This document shows, in pieces, positions 1 through 9,310 of a stretch of DNA of 16,450 nucleotides. How positions within the stretch are numbered: the stretch's first letter is position 1; each line of letters begins with the position of its first letter. The translations under genes were made by a program, and so were the position numbers. This stretch comes from Saccoglossus kowalevskii (taxonomy: Eukaryota > Hemichordata > Enteropneusta > Harrimaniidae), in contig NW_003125895.1 in NCBI RefSeq assembly GCF_000003605.2, positions 181,007 to 197,456 on the forward strand. Reading direction: 5' to 3'. Below the pieces are notes generated by a model. It was not told where the DNA came from. It searched no databases and was given only the letters and a program-made list of their open reading frames with translations.

Positions 1-160
1 AAAAGCTTGCTGTGTTTGTTATTACAGAGAGGTGAGAGTATGGTATTGCACAATATACATCTCTGGCATAAGGTGTTGAGAAGATCTCAATCTCTGTCAT
101 TGGACTTTAGATGGCTTTTACTACTGTGATTACAATTACTATGAAAGAAACTTGGAATTT

Positions 161-472
161 AGAATTTGTAGCATATTTTTTGTGACATCTTGAATGTTGG
201 AAGTGGTCATTAGAAAGTTGTAAAAGTTGCGTGGAACAAGTTATTTGGAAAGAAAAAAATAATTAGAAAGTCGGAAAAGTTGCCTGGAAAGACATTAAAC
301 TTATATGGAAATTTGTAGAATTTGTAGCATATTTTTTGTGACATTTTGAATGCTGGAAGTGGTCATTAGAAAGTTGTAAAAGTTGCCTGGAACAAGTTAT
401 TTGGAAAGAAAAAAATAATTAGAAAGTCGGAAAAGTTGCCTGGAACGACATTAAACTTATATGGAAAGTCTT
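161..472. repeat. Recent 156-bp tandem duplication
   Basis: Positions 161-316 and 317-472 align at a constant offset of 156 bases with about four mismatches seen by eye. Both contain AGAATTTGTAGCATA, the run GAAAGAAAAAAATAATTAG and CATTAAACTTATATGGAAA. This pair is far less diverged than the surrounding minisatellite, so it is a younger duplication inside an old array. Confidence 0.9.
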
Positions 473-2578
473 AAAAGTTGGGTGAAAATCTCAAAAATTT
501 GAATGAAAAATTGTGAAGTTTATAAAATTCGCTTAGAAAATCAAACTTTGAGTAGAATATTAAAACTGGAGACTCAAAATAAGTTGGAATTTCAAAAAAG
601 TTTGAAAATCCTAATTTTATTGCTTAAAATGGCTGGAGATGAACTGAATATTGAATAGTGAAAAGTCCAAACAGTTTGTTGGTAAGATTGGTGGAAAATC
701 ATAGAGATACCTAAAATTTGTTTATAAATTCGATATAATTGGGTGGAATGTCATAATTTTGACTGGAAAAAGTTTGATTGATAAATGAGAAAAGTTAATT
801 GAAATAATTGGCCTGAAAAATTAAAACAGTTAGCTGGAAAATATCCCTTTGAAGAACAGATGAAATTCAAAAATGTGTTTTGGAAAATTGTAAAAGTTGC
901 CTGGAAAGTCAAAAATTGTTAGGTATAATCCTCGTCCCAAAAGTTTTTTAAACATTACGTGGATATTTGTAAAACATACTAGTAAGTGGAGGCAAAGTTA
1001 GTTTGTAAATGTAAAAGTTACATAAAACATATAAAACAGTTTGTTGAAAAGTTGCCCGGAAAGTAGAAAAGGTTGGGTAAGATTTTGTTGGAAATACGGA
1101 AAAAATGAAAAGTCATCCAGAAGAGTTCAGTAACATGCATTGAAAGTCAAGAGTTGTGTAGGAAATCAGAAAAGTTGCCTGGAAAGACGTGTCATACTGT
1201 TATTTAATACTGTATATTGATAGAAACGGTATACTAAACACTGTTTTTGTATCACATGTCTGAGGATTGGTTCAGTGAAACAATGAAATTCTCTAATATA
1301 TAATGTATGTGTACTGGTTGTTTTAGTAAAAAAATAAAATCCCATTTTATCTACAGTATGGAGTATCTATTAAAATATTGGTTTTTCGTTCACATTATAT
1401 CTTCACTTAAAATAGGTGCTGGATAATTGAAGAAAGGATGTTGAAAAAGTGATTGGAAAGTTGAAAAGGCTGGCTAGTGTTGACTAAACACATTTATATC
1501 TTGCTTGCTAATATTGATAACTTGACTAGAGAGATTTTAAATGTGTCTTGAAAATCTAGTTTATAGGAAAATTTGTCTAGAAAATAAATTAGTTGTGATG
1601 TTGTAAGAGTTGCTGAGAAAATCAAAAAAGTTACCTAGAAAATAGAACAAGTTGGCTTGAAAGGCTGGGTAGTTGGGTGAATAGTTAAAGGATTGTTATC
1701 AATTTGGCTGGAAAAGCAAATATATATAGCAAAGACAAAAAAGATAGTAGGAAAGTCGTTATACTTTCGTGGGGAGTTGTGATAGTCTGAAAAAAACCTG
1801 GTAAGATGGAAAATTTGATCGGAAGTGTAGCTCGACAGTTCAACATGATCAGTGTTTTTTCTTCGGTGTCTTATTGGAACAATAATTGGAGGATTGTCAT
1901 AAAAGGGTTGGGTGTGTTTATCAACACCAGGTGACACCTAATGTGACTTTTAATTGTTATGTTAGCAAGTCGTGAAAGTATAGTGCAAAAATTGAAAGAC
2001 TGTCGGAAATTTTGAAACGTTGGTTGCACATGCGAAAAATAAGATTTTGATTGAATGGAAATCGTTAAAATTTCACGGCAAATGCGCAAAAGAAAATGCA
2101 AAACATTGGCCAAAAAAGTTGATCGGTAAGTGGTAAAACTTTGTTGGAAATTTGTGAAAACATAACATAAAATGCACATTTAAAGTCGTTAAAGTTGCCG
2201 AAGAAGTTGGCTAGAAATTAATAAATTAATAAACTTTTTTGGAAAGTAATAAAGATTGCCTGAAAGGTCTTAATGTTACATGACAAGTTGTAAAAGTTTG
2301 GGGGAAAGTCAGAAACTTTATAAGAAAGTTGTGTAAAACTTGGCATTGAAATAATTTGGTTTTTATTATAAAAAAAAATTAATATATGAGGCAGAAACTT
2401 CCCGGTCGCCACCTGAGAATGCTGGCTTTTATTTGATAATTTTACCATGTTAACCAGGGAAGTGTTACATGATTTTGGAGGCGGATGAAAGTAAAAAGAT
2501 TTGTTGGGAAGTTGAAAAAGCTGAAAACAGCACTTTCATTGATAAAACTTGCATGAAAAGTTGACAGAAAGTCAAAAA

Positions 2579-2600
2579 TTAGTTAGTTAGTTAGTTAGTT
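2579..2600. repeat. (TTAG)n microsatellite
   Basis: Five and a half perfect copies of the tetranucleotide TTAG inside the diverged minisatellite. It is not the TTAGG or TTAGGG telomere repeat. Confidence 0.9.
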
Positions 2601-3007
2601 GTAAGTTGTTGTTTCCTGGAAAGTCAGAAATGTTGAGTGAAAAGTCGAAATGTTCATTGGGAATTCTGAAAAGATGGTAGAAAAGTCGTTAAAAGTTTCA
2701 TAGATAGTCGACAAAAGTTGTGTAAAAAGCTGCTTGGAAAACAAAAAATGTAGGGGGAAAGTTGTGAAGATGTCGAGCAAGTTGATAGAAAAGTTTAAAA
2801 ATGAACAGAATTGTCTGTTGAACAGGATTGTTACCCTCAAAAACAACAATAGATGGAATGTCATGACAGTTGCCTCGAAAGCTGTAATGTTTGGAAAAGT
2901 CAAAAACGTTGTTCAGAAAGTCACACATCAATATACGCAGTAACATTACCAGCATATTTTATGTGACAGCTTAAACTACATGTATAGTAAAAAAATAGCA
3001 AAACACG

Positions 3008-3022
3008 TTTATTTTTTTTATT
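3008..3022 (-). promoter_or_regulatory. Paired poly(A) signals, minus strand
   Basis: TTTATT occurs at 3008-3013 and 3017-3022, which reads AATAAA twice on the minus strand. They lie about 175 bases past the stop codon of the terminal exon at 3195 and are followed on that strand by GT/T-rich sequence, the usual arrangement of a metazoan cleavage and polyadenylation site. In AT-rich DNA the hexamer is not rare, so the support comes from its position relative to the exon. Confidence 0.5.
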
Positions 3023-3194
3023 CAATTCGCAAAAATAAGTTGGAAAGTCATAAAATGTTGTTAGAATCTAGTAAAATATGTTGTATTTAATACCTATCCT
3101 GATTTAATCTAAAAAATGAGCCAGCGAAAGCAAAAACAAATCACTAACATCTGACTAAAGAAGCAGTCCATTGCCCTGTGTTATCATACTTTTC

Positions 3195-3425
3195 CTACAC
3201 TTGGCAGTATTTGGCGGTCAGTCTTACAATTTCTTTTTTCTCAAGTTTCCTTCTCACTTGATCACCTGTATTTTCGTGAACTGCCAAGTATGATTTATAG
3301 ATATTGCTGTCCATTTCGTCTAAAAAAACATTCTTCAACTCATGCTTTCTTGTTAAAGTTGCATTACTTTGTATGACCTGCAGAAACATCTTACTTACCC
3401 ATGTGAATAACTGACGAACGGAAAC
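3195..3425 (-). CDS. 3' terminal coding exon of an unidentified gene
   Basis: The minus strand is open for 76 codons from a splice-acceptor-like site (TTTCAG before 3425) to a TAG stop at 3195. The frame enters in phase 0. The nearest upstream in-frame stop is about 15 bases before the acceptor, so the open stretch starts almost exactly at the splice site, as expected of a last exon. An internal ATG at 3389 would give a 64-residue protein, but the exon reading is preferred. The product is hydrophilic and basic towards its C-terminus (KLEKKE) and ends in KYCQV. I recognise no domain. Two AATAAA signals about 175 bases downstream fit a 3' UTR. Earlier exons should lie at higher coordinates; the only phase-compatible donor I found nearby is at 4257, preceded by a short open stretch, and that link is weak. 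It could instead be a chance ORF or a transposon piece. Confidence 0.45.
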   Translation of the reverse strand, partial: VSVRQLFTWVSKMFLQVIQSNATLTRKHELKNVFLDEMDSNIYKSYLAVHENTGDQVRRKLEKKEIVRLTAKYCQV

Positions 3426-4888
3426 CTGAAATCTGATTTAGATTAACTTCTTAGAGTGATTAAAACAATTATAGATGTGTTTGAATCACTGATTAAACAC
3501 AACAAAACTCAATCAGTATAAAGAACAAAGAATTATAGATATTTTTATGCTGAATACCTACATTTGGACAACTTGTCACTCCTTTGTTGATCAGCAAATA
3601 TGTTGTAATCTACTTTTGACTGCTCGAATTATTGCCATTTAAATATTTGCTACAACCATTTCACAGATGCGATTTTCCCAATCTCCAGGAATATTTCCCT
3701 CAAATTTAGTTATTATATATATTCATTATTTCATCTTTCAATGTGGTACCCATAAACAAACAGTTCTCATGAAACTTGTGGATGTTTTGAATTCTGTTTT
3801 AACAATTATGTACTTTAGTTTGTCAATGTTTTTGTTCCTGTAGTGCCATCATCTTGATGTGGTTCACACCAACAGCATATGGTAGTGAACTCATACTTGT
3901 ATGGAAACATGTGCATTAGGGTAACTATGTATTTGACCATAGTAACAGTAAGGTACATTGCTTGTGGCAATTCCCTTGCAAATAAAAGTCTACTCTTTAA
4001 TTGGACTTAATATTAACAATCTACTTTCATCTAATAGTGCTGATATAACTTCACCAATCTTTTTGTCATGGGTGATTACTTTTTCTTTGTCTTTCAATCT
4101 TACTGATACTTAATTTATAAATATTTTTGGTAGTCGACTTCGATTATGGTTCTATCTATCCCATGAAAATCCAATTAATCCTCCATAACACTAGTGCTTG
4201 ATTCATCAATGGCATCATACTGCAAAAGTGTTTTCATATCTTGTCATTGAACCTTACATGTCTCAGTTTGTGTTTTGCAAATACTGAATGGTCCTCGCTG
4301 CTCAAGGCAGTGTTTTAAACTATTGGTTTATTATACAATGATAAGTCTTGCTTGTATCAAACCAATGATACCATGGGAGAACTAATTAAGGCACAATTCA
4401 ACTGCTTTGTTTCTATCCCTGTCATATGTACTTCATTTTTGGTGAACACTTTTAGGTTCTAAACATGTGCTGCCAATAATGACCCAGTTTAGAAATTTAG
4501 AGCACCTGCATCTATGTGTAGCGTGTATGGTTTAGCATAATCAATTTTGGATAGGGTTATCTTTCATATGTTTTATATTATGTGCTTCCATTGGCTGAGG
4601 TAATGCAGTGATTCCACGATGGGGTACAAATCTTCTGTAACAAGCGTGCTCGGATGCAATCTGTAATATCAAAATCCGATCCACTGACTGCAATTATTCA
4701 CATGCTATCAAGCTTTATCGGGTTTATCTAGTCTAGATCATTGTTAGACATACTGATATGGTCAGTCACTTGGCTTTTTATAGTTGAGGGTCTTATTGGT
4801 ATGAAGGTTTCATGTTGAAATGACAGTCGGATCGGAACACATACCAAATGCATCATTCAGTAAGTGATACCTAAGACATATGATGTAT
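3426..4888. other. No intact gene; decayed coding-like relics
   Basis: No complete gene is visible. On the minus strand, 4314-4258 is open for 19 codons and includes EDHSVFAKHKLRH, ending at a donor-like CAT|GTAAGG. About 4120-4000 is open again in another frame, with KDKEKVITHDKKIGEV and LLDESRLLILSP. The broken, frame-shifting pattern suggests the remains of one old coding sequence, probably a transposon, but I cannot name it. On the plus strand a good acceptor (TTTTTGTTCCTGTAG, ending at 3843) precedes a 23-codon open stretch with hydrophobic residues, with no partner exon found. Confidence 0.3.
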
Positions 4889-5146
4889 GGCGGTTGGAGC
4901 CCATTGATCAAAAGTCTTCTTAATTATAAATTCGTACTATACATAGCCAGTGTCATGCACCAATAACTGTAATCATCAGAATTTGATCTACATTACTGCA
5001 CCCTCTGTTGTCAAGATTGGGAACTCAAACTCAATCCTAAGAAATATGATGTCATAAAATTCTCTAATAAAAAGAAGCTTGTTTGGCATCTGTCTTACTT
5101 GAATAGTAACATGAGTGATTTACACCCACTTGAAGCTCGCTGTTCT
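4889..5146 (+). pseudogene. Relic of non-LTR (LINE-type) reverse transcriptase
   Basis: From 5012 to the stop at 5147, 45 codons are open in one frame. They include QDWELKLNPKK followed by YDVIKFSNKK. This matches the region after the catalytic YADD box in reverse transcriptases of Jockey/CR1-like non-LTR retrotransposons, where W-x-L-x-LNPxKC-x-V is typical; the expected Cys is Tyr here. The frame stays readable back to about 4975 before stops appear. Farther upstream, around 4889-4930, GGTTGGAGCCCATTGATC resembles the VLGPLL box of the same domain. The catalytic aspartates are not recognisable. It is a dead fragment, and I see no intact 5' end, endonuclease or 3' tail. Confidence 0.65.
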
Positions 5147-5167
5147 TGATCTGTTTTTCATGTGCAG

Positions 5168-5385
5168 GTGTCATAATTCAACCTATTGTAGCAGTTTCAT
5201 TGTGTCACAAACTCGATTTTATTATCCCATTAGATTCACAAGATCAGGTAACTACTTTAAGATCTAATATTTGCCGTATTAACGAAAGTTTTCCTATTTA
5301 CCAAGGACGTATAAACATTATTTTTAGTAAGTGCAACAGTATCAACAGTGTTAGCTTTTTATGCAAGTACAAACCAATTCTGTAA
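5168..5385 (+). other. Weak candidate exon or chance ORF
   Basis: A strong acceptor-like tract (TCTGTTTTTCATGTGCAG) ends at 5167. The following frame is open to TAA at 5385, with a possible donor CAG|GTAACT at 5247/5248 that would give an 80-base exon. The translated stretch has no motif I recognise. It lies between two retroelement relics, no other exon is linked to it, and no poly(A) signal follows closely, so a chance opening is at least as likely. Confidence 0.15.
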
Positions 5386-5604
5386 CTAATCGCGGTGTAA
5401 TACTTCAATAATACCAAAAGGTAATTAAAAGCATCCTGTCCAATTGATTTTGTTGATGAATTTAATCATCACAGACTGTGAGCTGGTCTATAAAGTGTCA
5501 GAAGGTTACTAATATAAGTAAGGCTGTATAATGAATGTAAAAAAAGGTTTACATTAAAACTGCGACAGACTGTTCCGATATAGTCATTACTTAAACCTTA
5601 ATAT

Positions 5605-6290
5605 GACGTTATTATGGTATCATTTGGTATCTGATAGCATACACAGCAGTGAAGCATGCACTGAACAAAGCTCGGGAATATTACATTAAGTACAATGGTA
5701 AAGAAACTTAAGTTCAAAATAAGGTGATGTATCATGGAGTGAAGATTTCTGGCAACAACTTGAAGCCAAATGCGGACAAAATTAAGATGATAGACATATC
5801 AAATTCATGCGGCTGATTATCTATCTTTCACCTTTCATTCCTAAAAAAAGGTGACAATACCATTGACAACTCATTGGGAATGGAGTACAACAGTGTTGGG
5901 GGAATTTCCAGAGAGATGCATTAGCACAGTTGAAAGAATTCTTAGCCCGGATGTCATGCTCAAGTTTTATAATGAGCCAAATTTATTTAGTATCCTGTCT
6001 TCACCAAGATGATCAAACAGATTTTTATGCATTAATACTTCTAATTGAGATAGAGCAACATTACGCGAAGGTGTAGCTATAGTTTTGCAACACAGTGGTT
6101 CCACTACTTTACATATGACATAGAAACCATTGTACACTCACATCGCAAAGTACTGAAATATATACAGAAAAATGCTATCCACAAAGTGTTGCCTTCATTA
6201 CAACTAATTATGTTCAAACTACTGAGGAACAAAGTCAATATTGTCTAGAAGCTCAGAAACAAGATGTACATTACAGACACCTTAAACAAA
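5605..6290 (+). pseudogene. Relic of Ty3/Gypsy pol (RT end plus RNase H)
   Basis: Several landmarks of Gypsy pol appear in the right order on the plus strand, broken by stops and frameshifts. About 5608-5660 resembles the segment around the YVDD box (VIM, then LVSDS) with the aspartate pair lost. ALNKAREYYIKYN at 5659-5697 and GVKISGNNLKPNADKI at 5738-5785 match the RT palm-thumb region. WEWS at 5875 and VMLKFYNEP near 5955-5980 correspond to the start of the RNase H connection. YDIETIVHSHRKVL at about 6116-6157 and KMYITDTLN near 6260-6284 correspond to the RNase H tether region (TVHSDHKPL and MYIADTLSR in the family). Gag, protease and integrase are absent. It is a decayed, inactive fragment. 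Confidence 0.75.
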
Positions 6291-6375
6291 CCTTGAAGTC
6301 GCTATCATAACAATCTACTTATTACTTGGATTTACATTGTCGCATACGACTTGTTTACCACTTCCGTGTGACTGA

Positions 6376-6388
6376 GAATGTTCAAGAA
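6376..6388. promoter_or_regulatory. Perfect heat-shock element 1
   Basis: GAATGTTCAAGAA is a perfect three-unit heat-shock factor site (GAAnnTTCnnGAA). It lies 140 bases upstream of the TATA box at 6516 and 62 bases from a second perfect element. Confidence 0.5.
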
Positions 6389-6437
6389 CCGTACTGTGTC
6401 TGGGTGGAATTTTTAGAAACTGGTTGAATAGGTAATG

Positions 6438-6450
6438 GAACATTCTAGAA
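6438..6450. promoter_or_regulatory. Perfect heat-shock element 2
   Basis: GAACATTCTAGAA is another perfect GAAnnTTCnnGAA site, 78 bases upstream of the TATA box. An off-spaced GAA/TTT/GAA set lies between the two elements at 6407-6418. Confidence 0.5.
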
Positions 6451-6453
6451 ATT

Positions 6454-6640
6454 TGTAGTAAGTTCCAGACTCATTATTTATGCTGATGTAATGGTCTATT
6501 TATAGACAGTGTGGGTATATATAGGGGAGTTGTTCAGCACTGAGATCAGATCGGAGATCTCGTTGAATTGTGTTGGAGTTTAAGTATCTAGTTATTGGAG
6601 GTTTGGAGTTTTACCGAGTTATTGTACTTGATGTTTGCAG
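6454..6640 (+). mobile_element. LTR-like segment with core promoter
   Basis: Downstream of the Gypsy RNase H relic, the sequence starts with TGTAGTAAG, similar to the TGTAGT starts of many Gypsy LTRs. It contains TATATATA at 6516-6523 followed by AGGGGAG. An initiator-like TTCAGCACTGAG lies 16-30 bases further on, then a purine-rich AGATCAGATCGGAGATCTCG stretch and GT-rich sequence resembling R/U5. The right border is not certain, no second LTR is present in the window, and neither a polypurine tract nor a primer-binding site is clear. It could instead be the promoter and leader of an unknown plus-strand gene: the TTTGCAG ending at 6640 is acceptor-like, and about 70 codons open after it, but they match nothing I know. 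Confidence 0.4.
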
Positions 6641-7905
6641 AGTATAATAATACCAGTACCAGTTGAAACCTCATCTGTTGACTCCGTGTTCGTATGTTAT
6701 CATCGCCGCCAGGGAAGTCTTTATGTTACTGTTGCCATTTTGGTATTTGAACCATCACACCTGTACTATACCAATTACGGTAATACGTTGCGTGTGACAT
6801 ACATTAAGCAACGCCTTCTCGAGTTCGTTATGAGACTATCGACCACATCAGTAATAAACCAGTAGAGATCTTGTTACGGTCGTATGTATTGCCTCTATCA
6901 CATATTACAACATCTATACCATCAGGGGATGTAGTACGGTAACACGTATCAACAGCAACAAATTCATAAACAAACGTATGTAACTCTGGCGATGACAAAA
7001 TAATTACATTGACGATTTCAGAATAAATGGCAGTAAATTTTCTCTTTAGAAAACTGTTCTCTAAATCTCGTAATTGTTACCATTTTTAATAACACTGTTT
7101 TATTTCTGATAAATGTATAAAATTCCCAATCGTCTTCTATCAAACAGCGTTTCCATACTGCTGTTAAGAATAGATTCTAGTAGTAGTAAAGTCTAAAGTC
7201 TAGCCAGCACGGACTGCCGTCTTCACAGAACCACATGTAATTTCATTGTCCTATTTCTTGCTGACGCATTCTGACCTTTGACACTTTCAACACTATCAAC
7301 TTACTTCAATTCAAGTCCCACAAATCGTGAAAATCTATTTGAATCGCATTCAATATTATAATTTTATGCGGTAATGAAATGTGTCAGTTCAGAGAACATC
7401 TAACAAAACTACGTTTCCAGAAAATACTCAAACTTGTCGTAGGGTGGCGCTCTATCTGATTTGCTTCCAACAGCAAATTTGAGTGAAAACTTTAGAAAAT
7501 TGGTCTCCATGATATTCTTTCTGGTAATTACGTCACAAGGGTGAGGTGGTGTATAACTAAATATTGGACGCTAAAACCGCTGACAATTTCCTATCTTAGG
7601 GCAAGTTAAGAACAGCAATGTTTTATATGCAAATAGTATCTTTTTGTTTGTGCTCAATTTGTATATATTGGAAACGACAAAAGTATAGCATGAATGGCAG
7701 TATCTTACAAGGATACACAGGATAGATGAGTGATACATTGATTGCGACAGACAATACGTTATGGTTCAGTTCACTCATATAGACATTGAAGTAAATGAGA
7801 CGGATAATATTGTAAGGAAGACTTAGCGTACTTTATTTGGTGTTTCCATGTTCTTGGTAGACTGTGTTAATTCTTTACTGTCACCTCAATTCAAAGCTGC
7901 AATAC
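6641..7905. other. No recognisable feature
   Basis: Unique-looking AT-rich sequence. Possible donor or acceptor sites exist, for example the minus-strand GAA|GTAAGT near 7305, but they are not joined to an open frame long enough to support an exon. A direct-repeat nuclear-receptor-like word, TGACCTTTGACAC, occurs at 7272 and is probably chance. Confidence 0.4.
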
Positions 7906-8188
7906 TTAAATGGCGGTGGTCGTCGCGCCGCGCATGTGTTGATAAACATTGATATCCCCACACTACAATATGCTTTTCTAATGAAAATCTCGAAGAGCTT
8001 TGATCTGGACGCGACGTGCACTAACTACCGCCAATAACTTACCTTGCAATCTCCAAAGAAATTACCTAATTGCACTTAGTAACCTTTTAGTTTCTACTCG
8101 TTGGTCTGCAACAGTCAAAGTCACAATCTTTGTTCATATGAGACCCATATATCGCGCATGCGTTGTTGCGATGACCACCGTCCTTTAA
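7906..8188. mobile_element. MITE copy 1, TTAA-flanked, GC-rich TIRs
   Basis: A 283-bp non-autonomous inverted-repeat element. The left end is TTAAATGGCGGTGGTCGTCG. The right end, read on the opposite strand, is TTAAAGGACGGTGGTCATCG, which aligns base for base with a few mismatches. A diverged full-length copy lies at 11944-12224, and similarity stops at the TTAA on both sides, which fixes the borders. TTAA at each end suggests a TTAA target-site duplication as in piggyBac-type elements, but TTAA could also be part of the TIR with a TA target. It encodes no transposase. The plus-strand 62-codon ORF and the minus-strand donor-like CAAG|GTAAGT inside it belong to the element. Confidence 0.85.
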
Positions 8189-9211
8189 CACTTCGTTTCA
8201 TGGGGCATTATCTAGATAATACCCACCGACCCTAAATACATAGATACATTTCTGTCAATTTTGGAAACCGTGACTGTCTGTGACAGCGTAACGTTGTCCA
8301 CTAACGATATTTTAATATGCAAACACGTGTACGCACTTATACAAAAACATCCGGTTGTACGTGTTTGACCAATACAAAATGAAGCTGTCGTTGATGTATT
8401 CCAAGTCAGATAATACTCTCGTGTCATGCATTCGCTCACATAATCGCTCAGACAAGGGCTACTCAGTTGGTTGAAGACTACTCTATACTACCAGGAAACT
8501 ATATCTGCCAAGTTCAAAATCACACAATCGGAGAGACATGGCCTAGTGTGGGCTCGTCCAGTTGTTTTGTGAAAGCCTATCCAGACACCATTTCAGAAGT
8601 CTATGTGGGACTGTAAAGGGCAATATTTTGCTTCATTAACAAACGTTAGGCAGTGACTGGAATGCACTCCTTAATTCGGCAAACTGGAAACATTCCCAAC
8701 CAGGCATTGTGTATTTCCCCGTAACGCCTAAATACAGTAAACTATACTTCTACGTCAAATCATGTCATATTTCATGTCGACTTATTGGCCTGGTAGCCCA
8801 GTATTTGATTACACCACATAGTAATGCAAGCGGTCGTTGCATATATTTGTAATACAGGTTACGAGTCTACACACACCCACACACAAGCAGTTAACATATT
8901 GCCCAAACGCTGCAGATTCTCTCTTCTCCTCATAATGTTATCCACACAAAAAACACACGGTGTTTTGAAAAAAAAGATTATGGAATAATTATCAACAAAA
9001 ACAAGTTACAGTGCATGTAAAGAATCTACAATATAAACTTTAATCAGTTGTTACCAATATCTTTAAGTACACAGATAATATATAACGAGCGTATGTAACA
9101 CATTATAAAGATATAGTGATTAATTAACAGGGCGGTTATATTATTCGTTACTACTTTCTAAGCATTTATTGAGCCTCAGAAACATTTTCATTGACAACTT
9201 ATTGTGTGATA
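8189..9211. other. No recognisable gene
   Basis: A 75-codon minus-strand ORF (8439-8212) matches no family and has no convincing flanking splice sites, so I treat it as chance. A short CA-rich tract (ACACACCCACACACA) lies near 8871. I see no repeat relationship to the rest of the window. Confidence 0.4.
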
Positions 9212-9310
9212 TCATGGTAGTATGATGTAATGTGACAAAAACAATTCATATCGCGAACTCAACCACTCACCAGGTTTATATTTAAAATGGTTTTGTTTTA
9301 CGGCATCCAT
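9212..9310 (-). other. Weak candidate first coding exon
   Basis: An ATG at 9310 in fair context opens a 32-codon frame ending at TGA (9212). After 13 codons there is an excellent donor, CCTG|GTGAGT (exon end 9271, phase 1), so the first 40 bases could be an initial coding exon. Read straight through, the peptide contains KYKPGEWLSSRYEL. This loosely resembles the sequence just before the kinase domain of CLK/LAMMER kinases (Y-x-x-G-D-W-L-x-x-RYE). The frame then stops before any glycine-rich loop, so this may be coincidence or a pseudogene scrap. Confidence 0.2.

Larger units (their letters stand above)
161..3080. repeat. Diverged minisatellite-like tandem array
   Basis: Nearly the whole stretch is built from degenerate copies of a motif of about 20 bp combining TGGAAAGTC (or GGAAAGTTG) with AAAAGTTG and GCCTGG. 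Spacing is irregular and the copies differ by substitutions and small indels, so the array is old. Islands without the motif occur at about 1190-1420 and 2350-2480. Small ORFs on both strands here are chance openings: the minus-strand translations are rich in Phe, Ser and Thr because they read TTTCC and CAACTTTT words. I see no gene in this interval apart from the 3' end of the minus-strand transcript that reaches in from the right. Confidence 0.8.

Noticed and set aside
1635-2955. Several 70-100 codon ORFs on both strands
   Set aside because: They lie in the diverged minisatellite, translate repeat words (Phe/Ser/Thr-rich), overlap each other on opposite strands and have no conserved motif.
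7272-7284. DR1-type nuclear receptor site (TGACCTTTGACAC)
   Set aside because: One mismatch to the consensus and no promoter nearby; a single short match is easily chance.
8212-8439. 75-codon minus-strand ORF
   Set aside because: No recognised motif, no convincing acceptor and no connection to another exon; lengths of this order are expected by chance.
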